Source of the DNA: UBA11612 sp963662375
GTDB taxonomy: Bacteria > Pseudomonadota > Alphaproteobacteria > Rhodospirillales > Rhodospirillaceae
Length of the DNA: 64,000 nt
NCBI GenBank assembly: GCA_963662375.2
Contig: CAXXRP010000004.1
Coordinates: forward strand, 62,001 to 126,000
Direction: 5' to 3'
The number at the start of each line of letters is the position of its first letter. Within the stretch, counting starts at the first letter, position 1. Position numbers and translations under genes: made by a program. Under the pieces are notes generated by a model, which was not told where the DNA came from, did not search any database, and saw only the letters and a program-made list of their open reading frames with translations. Shown one piece after another: positions 26,336 to 36,411 of the stretch.

Positions 26336-27446
26336 CGCCGACCCGTCGGAAATCCCCGAGTCGCGCGCCAATCCTTATTTCATCGGTCATGAAGCTGCCG
26401 AGAAGGATTTCCTGGATGCGTGGACCAGCGGGCGCTTGGCCCACGCCTGGCTGATTTGTGGCCCGCGCGGCATAGGCAAGGCGACACTCGCCTATCGTAT
26501 GGCGCGGTTTGTTATGAGCCAAGCGTCCCAAATACAATCCAGTGCAGATATGTTCGGTGCGCCCGCGGTGCATGAGTCCCTTCAAATGTCAGCTGAACAC
26601 CCTGTGTTTCGGAGGATTTCCGCCCTTGGCCATGGTGATTTTCGCTCCGTCGAGCGCGGCTGGGCGGACACCAAACAGTCCAAGCGCAAGACAATCATAA
26701 CCGTGGATGATGTGCGGAGCGCCGGCAACTTCTTAACGATGACACCCGCAGAAGGGGGGTGGCGCGTCGTACTTGTCGATGCGGCCGATGAAATGAACGC
26801 CAACGCGGCGAATGCAATTTTGAAAATTCTCGAAGAGCCGCCGCGCCGAGCGCTATTGTTCTTGGTGGCGCACAACCCGGACCGCTTACTCCCGACCATC
26901 CGCTCGCGCTGCCGACAGCTCAATCTCCGTCCACTCACTGCGCAGCACGTGACGGCACTCATAAACCGGTACCGACCCGACCTCGGTGCGGACGACCCCG
27001 CAGCTCTGGCGGTCATCGCCGAGGGGTCCATCGGGCGTGCCTTGGAACTCGCCGAAGAGGGAGGCGTGGTCCTTTTTCGGGACCTTATCAGCCTGCTGGG
27101 AGGTGTTCCGCAGCTCAATATTACGCGCGTACATACCCTCGCTGATAAGGCCCTGCGCGGCGACGTGTTCCGGACTCTAAGCAGGCTTTTGTCGTGGTGG
27201 CTGGCACGGGTTACCGCCCATGGGGCGCGGTGTGATTTGTCCGGCCTTCCCGAAATTGTGCCGGGCGAACATGCCCTTGCTGAAAAGCTGGTGGCCGCGG
27301 CGCCACCTGCAATTTGGGCCGAGACATGGCATGAAGTAGGGCGCATCGCGGAGCGCACATTGGCGGTACACCTGGATCGCAAGCGTAGTTTGATTCTGAT
27401 GTTGAACGCCATTGGGCGGACTGCCGCCGGAAACCCAGCCGCTTGA
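26322..27446 (+). CDS. holB: DNA polymerase III subunit delta'
   Basis: Part of the clamp loader. The AAA+ module starts after an HxAxxW-like segment (RLAHAWLICGPRGIGKATLAY, holding the P-loop). The SRC motif is in LLPTIRSRCRQLNLRPL, and the LEEPP sensor region in ILKILEEPPRRALLFLV. It is 374 residues, within the alphaproteobacterial range. It overlaps tmk and is followed 108 bp later by metG, a conserved operon order. Confidence 0.93.
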   Translation: MTKLDADPSEIPESRANPYFIGHEAAEKDFLDAWTSGRLAHAWLICGPRGIGKATLAYRMARFVMSQASQIQSSADMFGAPAVHESLQMSAEHPVFRRISALGHGDFRSVERGWADTKQSKRKTIITVDDVRSAGNFLTMTPAEGGWRVVLVDAADEMNANAANAILKILEEPPRRALLFLVAHNPDRLLPTIRSRCRQLNLRPLTAQHVTALINRYRPDLGADDPAALAVIAEGSIGRALELAEEGGVVLFRDLISLLGGVPQLNITRVHTLADKALRGDVFRTLSRLLSWWLARVTAHGARCDLSGLPEIVPGEHALAEKLVAAAPPAIWAETWHEVGRIAERTLAVHLDRKRSLILMLNAIGRTAAGNPAA

Positions 27447-27554
27447 CCACTGGCCGCATTTGGCGATGCCTTTGCGGGCCAAGCTTTAGAGTCTATATGA
27501 AAGCGGAAATTTTCCGCGCATTTGTCCCGGAACCGTATCGAGCCGCAGGAGTTA

Positions 27555-29129
27555 ATGGTGTCCAAGGCGTTCTACATCACCACGCCGATCTACTACGTCA
27601 ACGATAAGCCGCACATCGGCCATGCGTACACGACCATAGCCTGCGATGTATTGGCGCGATTTAAGCGCCTGGACGGCTTTCAAGTGAAGTTCCTGACCGG
27701 CACCGACGAGCACGGTCAGAAGGTCGCGAAGGCGGCTGCGGAAAAGGGGATCGAGCCGGGTGTCCTCTGCGACCAGAACTCAAAGAACTTCCGTGACTTG
27801 GCCGCGACTCTTGGCATTTCAAATGATGATTTCATCCGCACGACCGAGGAGCGGCATATCAAATCCTGCCAAGCTCTCTGGCGAGCCATCGCGGCGCGCA
27901 AAGCCCCCGATGGCGAGAATAACATTCATTTGGGTAAATACGCAGGATGGTACGCGGTCCGCGACGAAGCCTATTACGATGAAAGCGAGCTCACCAATAG
28001 TCCAGACGGCGAAAGGTTTGGTCCGATGGGCGTGCCGGTGGAATGGGTAGAAGAGGAAAGTTACTTTTTTCGATTAAGCGCCTGGCGAGACAAGCTGCTG
28101 GCCTTCTACGATGCCAATCCAGATTTCATCGGCCCTAAGACACGGTTCAACGAGGTCTACAGCTTCGTAAAAGGTGGCCTCAGGGATCTCTCTATCTCCC
28201 GTACCACTTTTTCCTGGGGCATACCCGTTCCAGGCAACGACAAACACGTCATGTATGTGTGGGTCGACGCCCTGACCAATTACATCACAGCTTTGGGTTA
28301 TCCGGACGAGAGCGGCGATTACACGGCGTTCTGGCCGGACGTACATCACATGGTCGGTAAGGACATCATCCGCTTTCACTGCGTCTACTGGCCGGCGTTC
28401 CTGATGGCGGCCGGGTTGACGCCGCCCAAACGGATCTATGCCCACGGTTGGTGGACCGTCGAGGGCCAGAAAATGTCCAAGTCCCTGGGCAACGCCATCG
28501 ACCCCAACCACATGGTTACCGAATACGGCCTCGATCAAATCCGCTACTTCTTGCTGCGGGAAGTGCCTTTCGGCAACGACGGGGATTTTTCGGAAGCAGC
28601 GATTTCCGGGCGCATCAACGGCGAGTTGGCCAACGAGTTTGGTAATTTGGCGCAGCGGTTTTTGTCATTTATCGCCAAAAATCTAAACGGCGTCTTGCCG
28701 GACCCCGGTGCTTTGACTCCAGAGGACTGCGACCTCTTGTCCAGTTGTCATGGTCTAATCGCCCAGTGCAGAGATGCCATGGACCGCCAAGCATTCCACG
28801 AGGCGATTGAGTCGATCTGGATCGTTGTGCGCGCCGCCAACGGCTATGTTGACAAACAAGCCCCCTGGGCACTAAAAAAAACCGATCCAGAGCGTATGAA
28901 GTCTGCGCTGTATGTGCTGGCCGAAGCGACGCGCCACCTCGCTATTCTCATGCAGCCCTTTTCGCCTCTGGCGACGGAAAAACTTCTCGATTTGCTGGCG
29001 GTGCCAAAAGACAGGCGGAGCTTCGCCGATTTGGGAGAAGCCAGCGCTCTCAAAGGTGGCGTCGATCTGCCAGCACCCCAAGGCGTGTTCCCTCGCTACG
29101 ACGTTAAAGTCGGAAAGGGTGCCCCATGA
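27555..29129 (+). CDS. metG: Methionine--tRNA ligase
   Basis: Class I synthetase of 524 residues. The HIGH motif appears as KPHIGHAYT (residues 13-21), KMSKS as GQKMSKSLGN (about residue 305), and the anticodon-binding helical domain follows. The Cys-x-x-Cys zinc knuckle of the E. coli type is absent, consistent with the shorter alphaproteobacterial form. I chose the ATG at 27555, preceded by GCAGGAG, over an upstream in-frame codon at 27522. The stop overlaps the tatD ATG by 4 bp. Confidence 0.96.
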   Translation: MVSKAFYITTPIYYVNDKPHIGHAYTTIACDVLARFKRLDGFQVKFLTGTDEHGQKVAKAAAEKGIEPGVLCDQNSKNFRDLAATLGISNDDFIRTTEERHIKSCQALWRAIAARKAPDGENNIHLGKYAGWYAVRDEAYYDESELTNSPDGERFGPMGVPVEWVEEESYFFRLSAWRDKLLAFYDANPDFIGPKTRFNEVYSFVKGGLRDLSISRTTFSWGIPVPGNDKHVMYVWVDALTNYITALGYPDESGDYTAFWPDVHHMVGKDIIRFHCVYWPAFLMAAGLTPPKRIYAHGWWTVEGQKMSKSLGNAIDPNHMVTEYGLDQIRYFLLREVPFGNDGDFSEAAISGRINGELANEFGNLAQRFLSFIAKNLNGVLPDPGALTPEDCDLLSSCHGLIAQCRDAMDRQAFHEAIESIWIVVRAANGYVDKQAPWALKKTDPERMKSALYVLAEATRHLAILMQPFSPLATEKLLDLLAVPKDRRSFADLGEASALKGGVDLPAPQGVFPRYDVKVGKGAP

Positions 29130-29923
29130 ACGCCCAACCATTCCTTGTCGACAGCCATTGCCATCTGGATTTTCCTGAGTTGTCGGGCGACGCCGACGGG
29201 GTGCTGGCGCGAGCGCGCAATGCCGGCGTCGGACATTTGCTCACCATCGGCACGAAGATCACCAAATTTGACGGCGTCCTTGCCATGGCCGAACGCTTTA
29301 GCAACGTCTCGTGTTCCGTCGGCATTCATCCCCACGAGGCGGGAACCGAACCGGCCACGGACGTAGGCAAGCTCATGGATCTCGCCGCACACCCAAAGGT
29401 GGTCGCTTTTGGGGAAACCGGCCTCGACTTCTACTACGAACACAGCCCGCGCGCGGACCAGGAACGTAGTTTTCGCGTTCACATCGCCGCGGCGCGCAAG
29501 GCGGATCTGCCCATCATCATTCATTCCCGCGATGCCGACCCGGAGATGGCGTCTATCCTTGACCATGAAATGGGAAAAGGGTCCTTTGGCGGCGTGATCC
29601 ATTGCTTTAGCTCCGGCCTAGAACTTGCGGAAAAAGCAGTGGATTTAGGACTTTATATCTCCTTTTCGGGAATCGTAACCTTTAAGAAGGCCGACGCACT
29701 GAGGGGCGTCGCGAAATTGGTTCCCATGGACCGCATCCTGGTGGAGACCGATAGCCCGTATCTCGCGCCAGTACCTCATCGCGGTAAGACCAATGAGCCC
29801 GCATACGTGGCCCATACCGCGGCCGTGGTCGCGGAGTTGAAGGACGTGTCCCGCGACGAGCTGGCGACGCAAACCACCAGCAATTTCTTCCGGTTGTTTT
29901 CCAAAGCTGCGCGAGCGGCTTAG
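29126..29923 (+). CDS. tatD: TatD-family metal-dependent deoxyribonuclease
   Basis: A TIM-barrel hydrolase. The metal ligands are visible: HCHLDF at the N-terminus, GETGLDFYY (Glu), IIHSRDAD and VIHCFSSG histidines, and TDSPYLAPVPHRGKTNEP (Asp). 265 residues, of normal length. ATGA overlap with metG indicates translational coupling. In several alphaproteobacteria a metallo-beta-lactamase gene follows; here a broken dehydrogenase gene does. Confidence 0.94.
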   Translation: MNAQPFLVDSHCHLDFPELSGDADGVLARARNAGVGHLLTIGTKITKFDGVLAMAERFSNVSCSVGIHPHEAGTEPATDVGKLMDLAAHPKVVAFGETGLDFYYEHSPRADQERSFRVHIAAARKADLPIIIHSRDADPEMASILDHEMGKGSFGGVIHCFSSGLELAEKAVDLGLYISFSGIVTFKKADALRGVAKLVPMDRILVETDSPYLAPVPHRGKTNEPAYVAHTAAVVAELKDVSRDELATQTTSNFFRLFSKAARAA

Positions 29924-29949
29924 CCGGCGCGCATAGGGTATCTATCCCG

Positions 29950-30931
29950 ATGACCCTCAAGCAGGTACACATTCTTCAAATCGGACCATACGGCGTGCCC
30001 GATAGCGAGGAAGAAATGGCCCGAACGTTCACCGTTCATTGTTTGTGGGACACCGAGGACACGGATAAATTCTATAAGGAGACCGGCCCGCTCATGCACG
30101 TCATCGCCGGGCGGCCTTATCCGTGGAAACAGGACTCCGCCTTCCTTGCCAATTTTCCTGCCCTCGAAATCTCCACCGTCTTTTGTGCCGGCTATGATTC
30201 CGTTGACATGCCCACGGCCCTCGCCCGCGGCATTATGGTAACCAACACCCCTGGTACGGCAACCGAGGAAACCGCCGACGCTGCCATGGGCTTGCTCCTC
30301 GCCGTCGGGCGGGATTTTCGCAAGGCTGACAAATTCATTCGCGGCGGCCAATGGAGCACGGGCCGTTATCCACCAACGCCGTCCCTCCATGGCCGTACAG
30401 TAGGCATTCTCGGCCTCGGCCGTATCGGGGGAAGGCCATCGCCTCCCGTTGCGGGGCTTTTTTGGCCTCAAGATCGTTTATCACGGTCGCACCAAGCAGT
30501 CCGCAGTGCCCTATGCCTATTATTCTTCTCTGTCGGGCATGGCGCGGGATGTGAACGTGCTCATGATCGCCGCACCTGGTAACGCCACCACCGACAACAT
30601 GGTCGATGCCGATGTGCTTAAAGCTTTAGGCCCCAATGGCATCTTGGTGAATGTTGGCCGGGGCGCCATCGTCGACGAGCCCGCCCTGATCGCGGCGCTC
30701 AGGACCAACGCTATTCTTGGCGCCGGCCTGGACGTCACCGCCAACGAACCCGACGTGTCACCGGAATTGCTGGAACTCGAAAACGCTTTCGTCCTACCCC
30801 ACTTGGCCGGCGCGTCAACCCACACCTGGAAGGTCATGGCCGACATGGTGGTCGACAATCTGAAATCGTGGTTTGCAGGGAAGGGGCCGTTGACACCGGT
30901 GCCTGAAACGTCCTTCACCCAGGGTGGCTGA
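29950..30931 (+). pseudogene. D-isomer-specific 2-hydroxyacid dehydrogenase, two frameshifts
   Basis: The N-terminal catalytic domain and the start of the NAD-binding domain are in one frame up to VGILGLGRIG. Homology then moves to a second frame for GKAIASRCGAF and to a third for GLKIVYHGRTKQ onward, including DVNVLMIAAPGNATTDNMVD, VNVGRGAIVDEPALI and LPHLAGASTHTWKVMADM. The breaks fall in GGGGG at about 30427 and TTTTTT at about 30460. Both are homopolymers, so polymerase slippage or sequencing miscounts are both possible. Without them it would encode about 325 residues. Confidence 0.85.
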
Positions 30932-30970
30932 CGGGCTAAAACCTCGACCAATCTGGCCAAGGATTTCATT

Positions 30971-32148
30971 ATGCCCGCTGCTAGGTCTCTTTGTTTACGC
31001 CCCTAAAGTTACGCGGCCTCACCATCCGTGACCGTGTTTGCGTGTCGCCCATGTGCACCTACGGCGGTGACGACGGTCGAGCCACAGCTTGGCATTTGGT
31101 GCACCTGGGCCAATATGCCTCGGCGCCGCCGGAATCGTATTCGTCGAGGCTTCCGCCGTCGAGAAGCGCGGCTGCATCACCTACGGCGACTCAGGCATCT
31201 GGTCCGACGATCACATTGCGCCTTGGACCCTGTTACCAAGTTCCTGAAGCGGCATGGCGCGACGCCCGCCGCAACTCGCCCATGCTGCCGGACGCAAGGG
31301 CAGCACCCAGCGCCCATGGCACGGCATGGGCATTCTCACTGATGCCGACACCAAGGCGCGGAACGAAACGCGTTGGGGCACCGTGTCCTCTACAACCGAC
31401 CTGATGGAAAAAGGTTGGAATTTGCCCCATGCGCTGACCGTTGATGAGTTGGCGGAGGTGAAGGAGGCTTGGCGCGCGGCGGCCGAACGCTCTTTAGAAG
31501 GCTGGCTTCGATATTGTCGAAGTGCATTGCGCCCATGGCTACCTCATGCACCAGTTCCTTTCGCCGCTGATCAACAAGCGCATAGATGAATATGGCGGCG
31601 ATTTCGCCGGCCGCACGCGGTTCCCGCTGGAAGTGATCGAGGCCGTACGCCAAGTCTGGCCCGACCATCTCCCGGTCTTTGTCCGTATTTCATCCGTGGA
31701 CGGCATGGAAGACGGTTGGAACCTGGCCGACAGCGTAGGGTTCACGAAGGAATTGAAGGCGAGGGGCGTCGACGTGGTCGACTGCTCTTCTGGTGGCGTC
31801 GTCGGTTCGGCAACCGCCTGGGCGGTGCCGCGGCACCTGGGTTTTCAGGTGCCTTTTTCCGAGCGCAGCCGCCGTAAGGCGGATGTCCAAACCATGGCTG
31901 TCGGCCTCATTGTTGATGGTCCGCAGGCTGAGCAGATTTTGCAAGACGGGCAAGCGCACATCATCGCTGTGGCCCGAGAGGCCTTGTTTGATCCGTATTG
32001 GACGCATCACACGGAACGTGCTCTGGACCCGGGCCTCATGAGCTTTGACAACTGGCCCAAGGAATACCGCTGGTGGCTGGAAAAGCGCGAACCGTTGATC
32101 CGTAAGCTGCGCGCCGAAGCCGGAGCATCAGCGCGCAAATCCGTATAA
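30971..32148 (+). pseudogene. NADH:flavin oxidoreductase / old yellow enzyme (YqjM-like), heavily frameshifted
   Basis: The homology is continuous but scattered over all three frames: FTPLKLRGLTIRDRVCVSPM, then GIVFVEASAVEKRGCITYGD, LDPVTKFLKRHGATPA, GRKGSTQRPWHGMG, then a long final frame from GFDIVEVHCAHGYLMHQF through INKRIDEYGGDFAGRTRFPL to the stop at 32148. At least five indels are needed. The flavin-binding and catalytic His-x-x-His/Tyr segments of the family are recognisable. The number of breaks makes this a genuine pseudogene rather than sequencing error. Confidence 0.88.
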
Positions 32149-32175
32149 CTAAACTGAACGGATATAATAATCTTG

Positions 32176-32208
32176 CGGCTCAGGTCATTAGATCTGAGCC
32201 GTTTTTTT
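32176..32208 (+). terminator. Rho-independent terminator after the old yellow enzyme remnant
   Basis: CGGCTCAGGTC and GATCTGAGCCG form an 11-bp stem (one wobble) around ATTA, followed by G and seven T residues. It would end transcription coming from tatD and the two pseudogenes. Confidence 0.9.
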
Positions 32209-32372
32209 AGGTGATCCCGCACTTGGTCTTTGGGGCAACCCTCGGTTTCTCGTACGAAAAGTTGACAACGCCGGAGGAGTGGACCTCTCTGTCCATAGCG
32301 CCGCCGGGGCCAAGATAACTCGCTAAAGACGGCCTGCAAAATCCAAACCGCCTTTAATTGGCTGATCGCGGT

Positions 32373-33632
32373 TTATGGATATGCGCTGCGGTCCACGGCC
32401 TCGCCGCGAAGGTAAACTGCAGAAATCTTCCGCGTGTTCGTGATGTCATCCAGCGGATTTGCATCAAGCACGATGAAGTCGGCGCTCTTGCCCGCTTCCA
32501 AGGTGCCCGCATCATCCATGCGCAGGAACGCCGCCGCATTGCGCGTGGCCGCGACAATGACGTCCATGGGTGTCATGCCGGCGGCCACCATGTCTTCCAT
32601 TTCAACATGCGGCCCCCATGACCTGTTGCCGTCGGTGCCAAATGCGATGCGCACCCCGGCGTCGTTCAGTTTTACGAGGTTACGCGCCTGGATGCCGAAC
32701 GCAGCATTCGCGGCCGGGTTATCGGTGTTCCCCGCTTCGATTTGCTCCAACTGGGCGGCAGGGAGGCTGCCTTGCAGCCAGCTGAGGTTGGTCGGTACGC
32801 CGCGGCCGGAGAGGTTCGGCACAAGAACAAAGTCCGGGCGCTGGGCGAACAGCTCCATTACCTCATCGTCGGCATCCATATCACGTATGCTGTGGGCGAA
32901 TGACGAAATTCCGGCCTTCAGAAGTCCCTTTGCGTCCTCAAGCGCGAAGATATGCGCGATAACGCGGATGTTGTGCTTATTCGCCTCCTCGATGATGGAT
33001 CTGTAGAGTTCTGGACTCAGCTTGTCGTATTTGCCGCCCCGGTCATCGACCCAAATCTTGACGATGTTAATGTTCAACGCGGCTTGTTCTTGTACTGCCT
33101 TGCGGCCTTCCGTTTCCGTTGTGATGTAGTAGGGCGGCGTGTAAGGCGCCATGGAGCGCCCCGGTTCGGGTGCTGTGATTCCGAGGCCGGCACTAAAGAA
33201 GCGCGCCTCGCCCGGCATCGCCTTGCTGCGCAGGGCAACGATTTCGGCAGAGTCGAGGCCGAGGCTCATGGCGGCGCTTACGCCGAAATATGCGCGCTGT
33301 TTCAAATCTTGAGTCAATTCGCTAGGCGTCTGGCGGACATGAACATGGGCGTCGACGATGGTCGGCATTACTGTTTTACCGGCCAAACTGACGCGGGCAG
33401 CGCCCGCGGGAACCTCAACCTCGCCAGCCGGCCCGGCCAGCAGAATTTCAGAGTGGTCCACGACCAAAGTGGCGTTTTCGATCGGCGCACTGCCATCGCC
33501 GACAATGAGCCGCGCGCCTTCAAACGCCGTGACCCCTTCAAGCGGCGGCGGTGCGCACGACGTGACGGCAAAACCAGCGACAGCGACAAGGGCAATGGTT
33601 ACCGCGGCGGCGGCTTTATTTAGGCGGTGCAT
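32373..33632 (-). CDS. Amidohydrolase-family lipoprotein (imidazolonepropionase-like)
   Basis: An N-terminal hydrophobic segment ends in a lipobox-like VTSCAPPP, suggesting a periplasmic lipoprotein. The amidohydrolase TIM barrel follows: DAHVHVRQT metal ligands, a lysine in VKIWVDDRGG, histidines in RVIAHIFA and SSFAHSI, and the Asp in AFGTDGNRSWG. The C-terminal ADFIVLDANPL returns to the small beta domain. I placed the start at the ATG at 33632; an in-frame ATG 25 codons upstream adds no signal. It stands alone, with broken genes on both sides. The substrate is unknown. Confidence 0.85.
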   Translation of the reverse strand: MHRLNKAAAAVTIALVAVAGFAVTSCAPPPLEGVTAFEGARLIVGDGSAPIENATLVVDHSEILLAGPAGEVEVPAGAARVSLAGKTVMPTIVDAHVHVRQTPSELTQDLKQRAYFGVSAAMSLGLDSAEIVALRSKAMPGEARFFSAGLGITAPEPGRSMAPYTPPYYITTETEGRKAVQEQAALNINIVKIWVDDRGGKYDKLSPELYRSIIEEANKHNIRVIAHIFALEDAKGLLKAGISSFAHSIRDMDADDEVMELFAQRPDFVLVPNLSGRGVPTNLSWLQGSLPAAQLEQIEAGNTDNPAANAAFGIQARNLVKLNDAGVRIAFGTDGNRSWGPHVEMEDMVAAGMTPMDVIVAATRNAAAFLRMDDAGTLEAGKSADFIVLDANPLDDITNTRKISAVYLRGEAVDRSAYP

Positions 33633-33849
33633 CGGAACTCTCCAGCTTGGATTGGCCAGCATGAAACGGAATAGCCTTAGTGTAACTTCTCTCAGGTTGA
33701 ATTCCAAGGGGTTTCCACGTAGTCAACGCTTTGTTTATGCTCCCGTTCTTAGTGTATGGAGGCCACAGAGCTTCAGTTCTGATCTCGTGCTATTTATCCC
33801 GTCGCCCACCATAAGCCAAACCGCAAACCCACATCCGCAAAACTCCGCG

Positions 33850-34298
33850 ATCAGAACCGGCGAAAGACTTGAAAACCTGCATGTTGTCATCGTCGATAAC
33901 GACAACGCCTTCATCACCCTCATTCATGCGATGCTGCACTCTCTGGGCGTTGGCCAGGTGGCTCGGAGAACGGTGCCGAGGCCTATCATAAGCTGCGTAA
34001 GAGCGAGCGGGTGGTCGATTACATTATCTGCGACTACAACATGGACAATGGTAACGGCCTTCAGTTGTTGCAGACGGTGCGCACCGGCACAGTGAGTCCG
34101 GTGAGGCTCGACCCCTTGCTTTATCCTTTTAACAGCGTGAGCTATCACGACACGGTGGGCAACGCCGCGCGTCTGGACGTCAGCGGCGATCTCGTGAAGC
34201 CGGCGACGAAGGAAAAAATCAGTGAGGCCACCGTCAAAGCACACTCACGTTTAATCAAAATCGACATCCCGCGCTATCAGCAAGCCGTGTTGCCCTGA
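33850..34298 (+). pseudogene. Response regulator receiver-domain protein, frameshifted and without a clear start
   Basis: A CheY-like domain begins LENLHVVIVDNDNAFITLIH and shifts frame near 33963. It continues as ENGAEAYHKLRKSERVVDYI, with a phosphoacceptor Asp in IICDYNMDNGNG and a Lys in GDLVKPATKEKI, to the stop at 34298. The middle (VRLDPLLYPFNSVSYHD) is also slightly out of register compared with typical receivers. No output domain is encoded and no start codon with ribosome-binding site is evident, so it is probably dead. Confidence 0.7.
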
Positions 34299-34319
34299 CC
34301 GGTTCGATCAAAACGCATC

Positions 34320-34756
34320 CTAGAAGCCAGCGCGCGGCACGTCGCCCGGGCCGAGAAACGGTGCCTGGACGTCGGTGACACCGCACATTTGCCAGGACGA
34401 GGCGCCGCGGCGGAACGAATAAACGTAGCGGCCGCCTTCTAAATTTGATGCATCTGCTTTGAAGCGCTGGATGTCGGACATCAGCAGGGCGTGGTTGTCG
34501 GATAGAGGCCAGATGCCGACAATCTTGTAGTCTGAGCGCACCCAACAGCGGGATTTCATGCCGGCAAGTGCGCCTTCGAACCTTTTGAAATTTTCGTCAT
34601 CAGTTTCGGTAACCGACGGGGCGCCGCCGCCAATGGTGTGACGTAAGGCGCGGAGATATAGCGCACGACCCCAGCTACGTCTTCGTCGTGGAAGGCTGCA
34701 TTGTACGCGGCGTAGGCGGTTTCGATTTCGTGGATGATCTCGGTCACGGTTGCCAT
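34320..34756 (-). pseudogene. NTF2-like / SnoaL-type small protein, frameshifted
   Basis: The ATG at 34756 starts MATVTEIIHEIETAYAAYNA. A cone-fold helix and first strands follow (VVRYISAPYVT). The frame then shifts near 34640: the continuing homology is IGGGAPSVTETDDENFKRFE and GALAGMKSRCWVRSDYKIVG to RGASSWQMCGVTDVQAPF, ending at 34320. Restored length would be about 145 residues, normal for this fold. Function is not recognisable. Confidence 0.65.
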
Positions 34757-34782
34757 GGGTGTTTCTCCCTGTAATCGCACTG

Positions 34783-34905
34783 TCACAGCGCTTGTAGAAA
34801 TGAAATCAGCTCGTGAGTGACGACGCCCGGCGCTTCCTGTTGCGGCCAATGGCCGACGCCGTCGAGGAGCACCGCACGGCGCAAATTCGGCACCCCGAGG
34901 CCAAT
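34783..34905 (-). pseudogene. C-terminal fragment of an alpha/beta hydrolase
   Basis: The minus strand encodes VPNLRRAVLLDGVGHWPQQE then APGVVTHELISFLQAL before a TGA at 34783. This is the last strand and helix of an epoxide-hydrolase-like alpha/beta hydrolase, with the catalytic His in GVGHW. Everything upstream is missing: at about 34905 the sequence changes to an unrelated lipoprotein gene in the opposite direction, marking a deletion or recombination junction. The next gene downstream on the same strand is the NTF2-like remnant. Confidence 0.6.
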
Positions 34906-34907
34906 GG

Positions 34908-35843
34908 TTGATCATTCCCCGGGACGACGGATCTCGACAATGGGCCTTTAGAAAAAAACCATTATACACCTATATTCAAGATCTGGATGATGCCGGCGAC
35001 GGGGCGGGAAAAGAGGGCTCAAAACGGCCGGCCTTCAATGGCAACGCCAAAGGACACGAGGTCGAGGGGCGAGCTATCGTCGAACTTCAGCCGGCCTCTT
35101 GGATGAAACTTCCACTCGGGATCACCGTGGCTGAAATCCGCACGGCGTCCGGACAGGTGCTGTCCACACCCAACGATTATCCGCTTTATACATTCGATGG
35201 AATGACGGGCGACAGCACAGCCGAGCGCGGTTGGAGTCCGGTTGAGGCACCCCAACTCGCCCTGCCCGTAGGCGACTTCAGTATTCTAGCGCGCGGGGAC
35301 GGGATGAATCAGTGGGTCTATAGAGGCAAGCCGCTATACCGGTTTGACGGTGATCTGCTGGACGGCGACTGAAACGGACGCTACGAGGACGATCCGCGTT
35401 TTCAGCTCGCGTATGTCATGCGTTACTTCACACCGGCGAACGTGAAAGTGCGCAAGAGCCACCGCTTCGGCGGGCTTTTGGAAACGGCGGACAACCGCAC
35501 ACTATACGTGCGCGAGCTGGGCGGTGACGGAGCCGATAGCCCACTGCGCGGCGCCCGGGGCAGTCAGTCCACTGGTATGCGCATCGGTCTCACCGGTTGC
35601 GTTGCCGACTGCGATGCGACCTGGCGGCCGTTTCTCGCGGCCGACGATGACGAGCCGTCGGGGTACTGGTCGATTTACGATCGGGCGGACGGAAAAAAGC
35701 AGTGGGCCTATTTTGGCTATGCGCTTTACATTTACGTGGATGAGCCGGCCGGAAAAACCTACGGTCACATGACTTATGACGACATCGACGATTTTGAGCT
35801 GTTGCCGGACAACAGATCGCGCGACCTGCTGCGGCTGCGTTAG
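34908..35843 (+). pseudogene. Yx(FWY)xxD-motif secreted repeat protein, N-terminus lost and internal TGA
   Basis: Repeats around PLYTYIQD, YPLYTFDGMTGDS, PLYRFDGDLL and ALYIYVDEP resemble the predicted-lipoprotein family with the Yx(FWY)xxD motif. The first frame (to 35372) ends at a TGA after LLDGD. The same frame resumes directly as NGRYEDDPRFQLAYVMRYFT and runs to 35843. So one nonsense codon splits the gene without any indel. No signal peptide or lipobox is present; the gene begins at the 34905 junction. Four repeats are complete or nearly so. Confidence 0.65.
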
Positions 35844-35909
35844 CGCGTGGCGCCACCGTAGAAACCAGCCGCGGTGACAGCAGTCGGGAAATAGGGTAAT
35901 TGGGTCGGC

Positions 35910-36362
35910 ATGGCCAACGGACCGCACGTCCTTATTATTGAAGCGCGCTTTTACGACGAGATCGCCGATGATCTGTTGAAGGGCGCACGCGCGGCGCTGG
36001 AAGCCGCCGGCGCGACATCGGAGGTGGTGACGGTCCCCGGTATTCTGGAATTGCCGCTCGCCGCACAATTCGCTTTCAGCAAAGGCGCGGCTCACCCGAA
36101 CCGGCGCTATGACGGCTTTGTGGTTCTCGGCTGCGCGGTCAAGGGCGAGACCGACCATTACGAACACGTATGCGCACAGTCCATGAGCGGGGTGCAACAG
36201 GCGTCGCTCGACCTGCTGGTGCCAGTCGGCAACGGCATTCTGACATGCCCCACCTGGGAGCTGGCCCAAAACCGCGCGAACCCGACGAAAGGGGGCGCGG
36301 GCGGACGGGCGGCCAAGGCTTGCCTGCGCCTCATTGAACTAAAGCGCGGCTTCGGACTATAA
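35910..36362 (+). CDS. ribH: 6,7-dimethyl-8-ribityllumazine synthase
   Basis: Condenses the ribitylaminouracil and dihydroxybutanone phosphate precursors in riboflavin synthesis. The sequence starts with the short segment HVLIIEARFYDEIADDLLKG. The VPGILELPLAAQFAF segment and VVLGCAVKGETDHYEHV carry the active-site residues, including the catalytic His. 150 residues, normal. It is first in the ribH-nusB-thiL run, a common alphaproteobacterial order. The ribBA/ribE genes usually upstream are replaced here by degraded genes. Confidence 0.95.
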   Translation: MANGPHVLIIEARFYDEIADDLLKGARAALEAAGATSEVVTVPGILELPLAAQFAFSKGAAHPNRRYDGFVVLGCAVKGETDHYEHVCAQSMSGVQQASLDLLVPVGNGILTCPTWELAQNRANPTKGGAGGRAAKACLRLIELKRGFGL

Positions 36363-36411
36363 GCTTCGCTAACCGCTTTACGATTGCTCTTTGACAGGTT
36401 TGGACCGCGCC

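Noticed and set aside
26582..27565. A 327-codon minus-strand frame opposite holB
   Set aside because: Ser/Arg-rich mirror of holB, without motifs; holB itself is unmistakable.
35370..35372. TGA in the repeat lipoprotein as a possible selenocysteine codon
   Set aside because: No cysteine or redox motif at this position in the family, and no stem-loop of the SECIS kind directly after it; a nonsense mutation is simpler.
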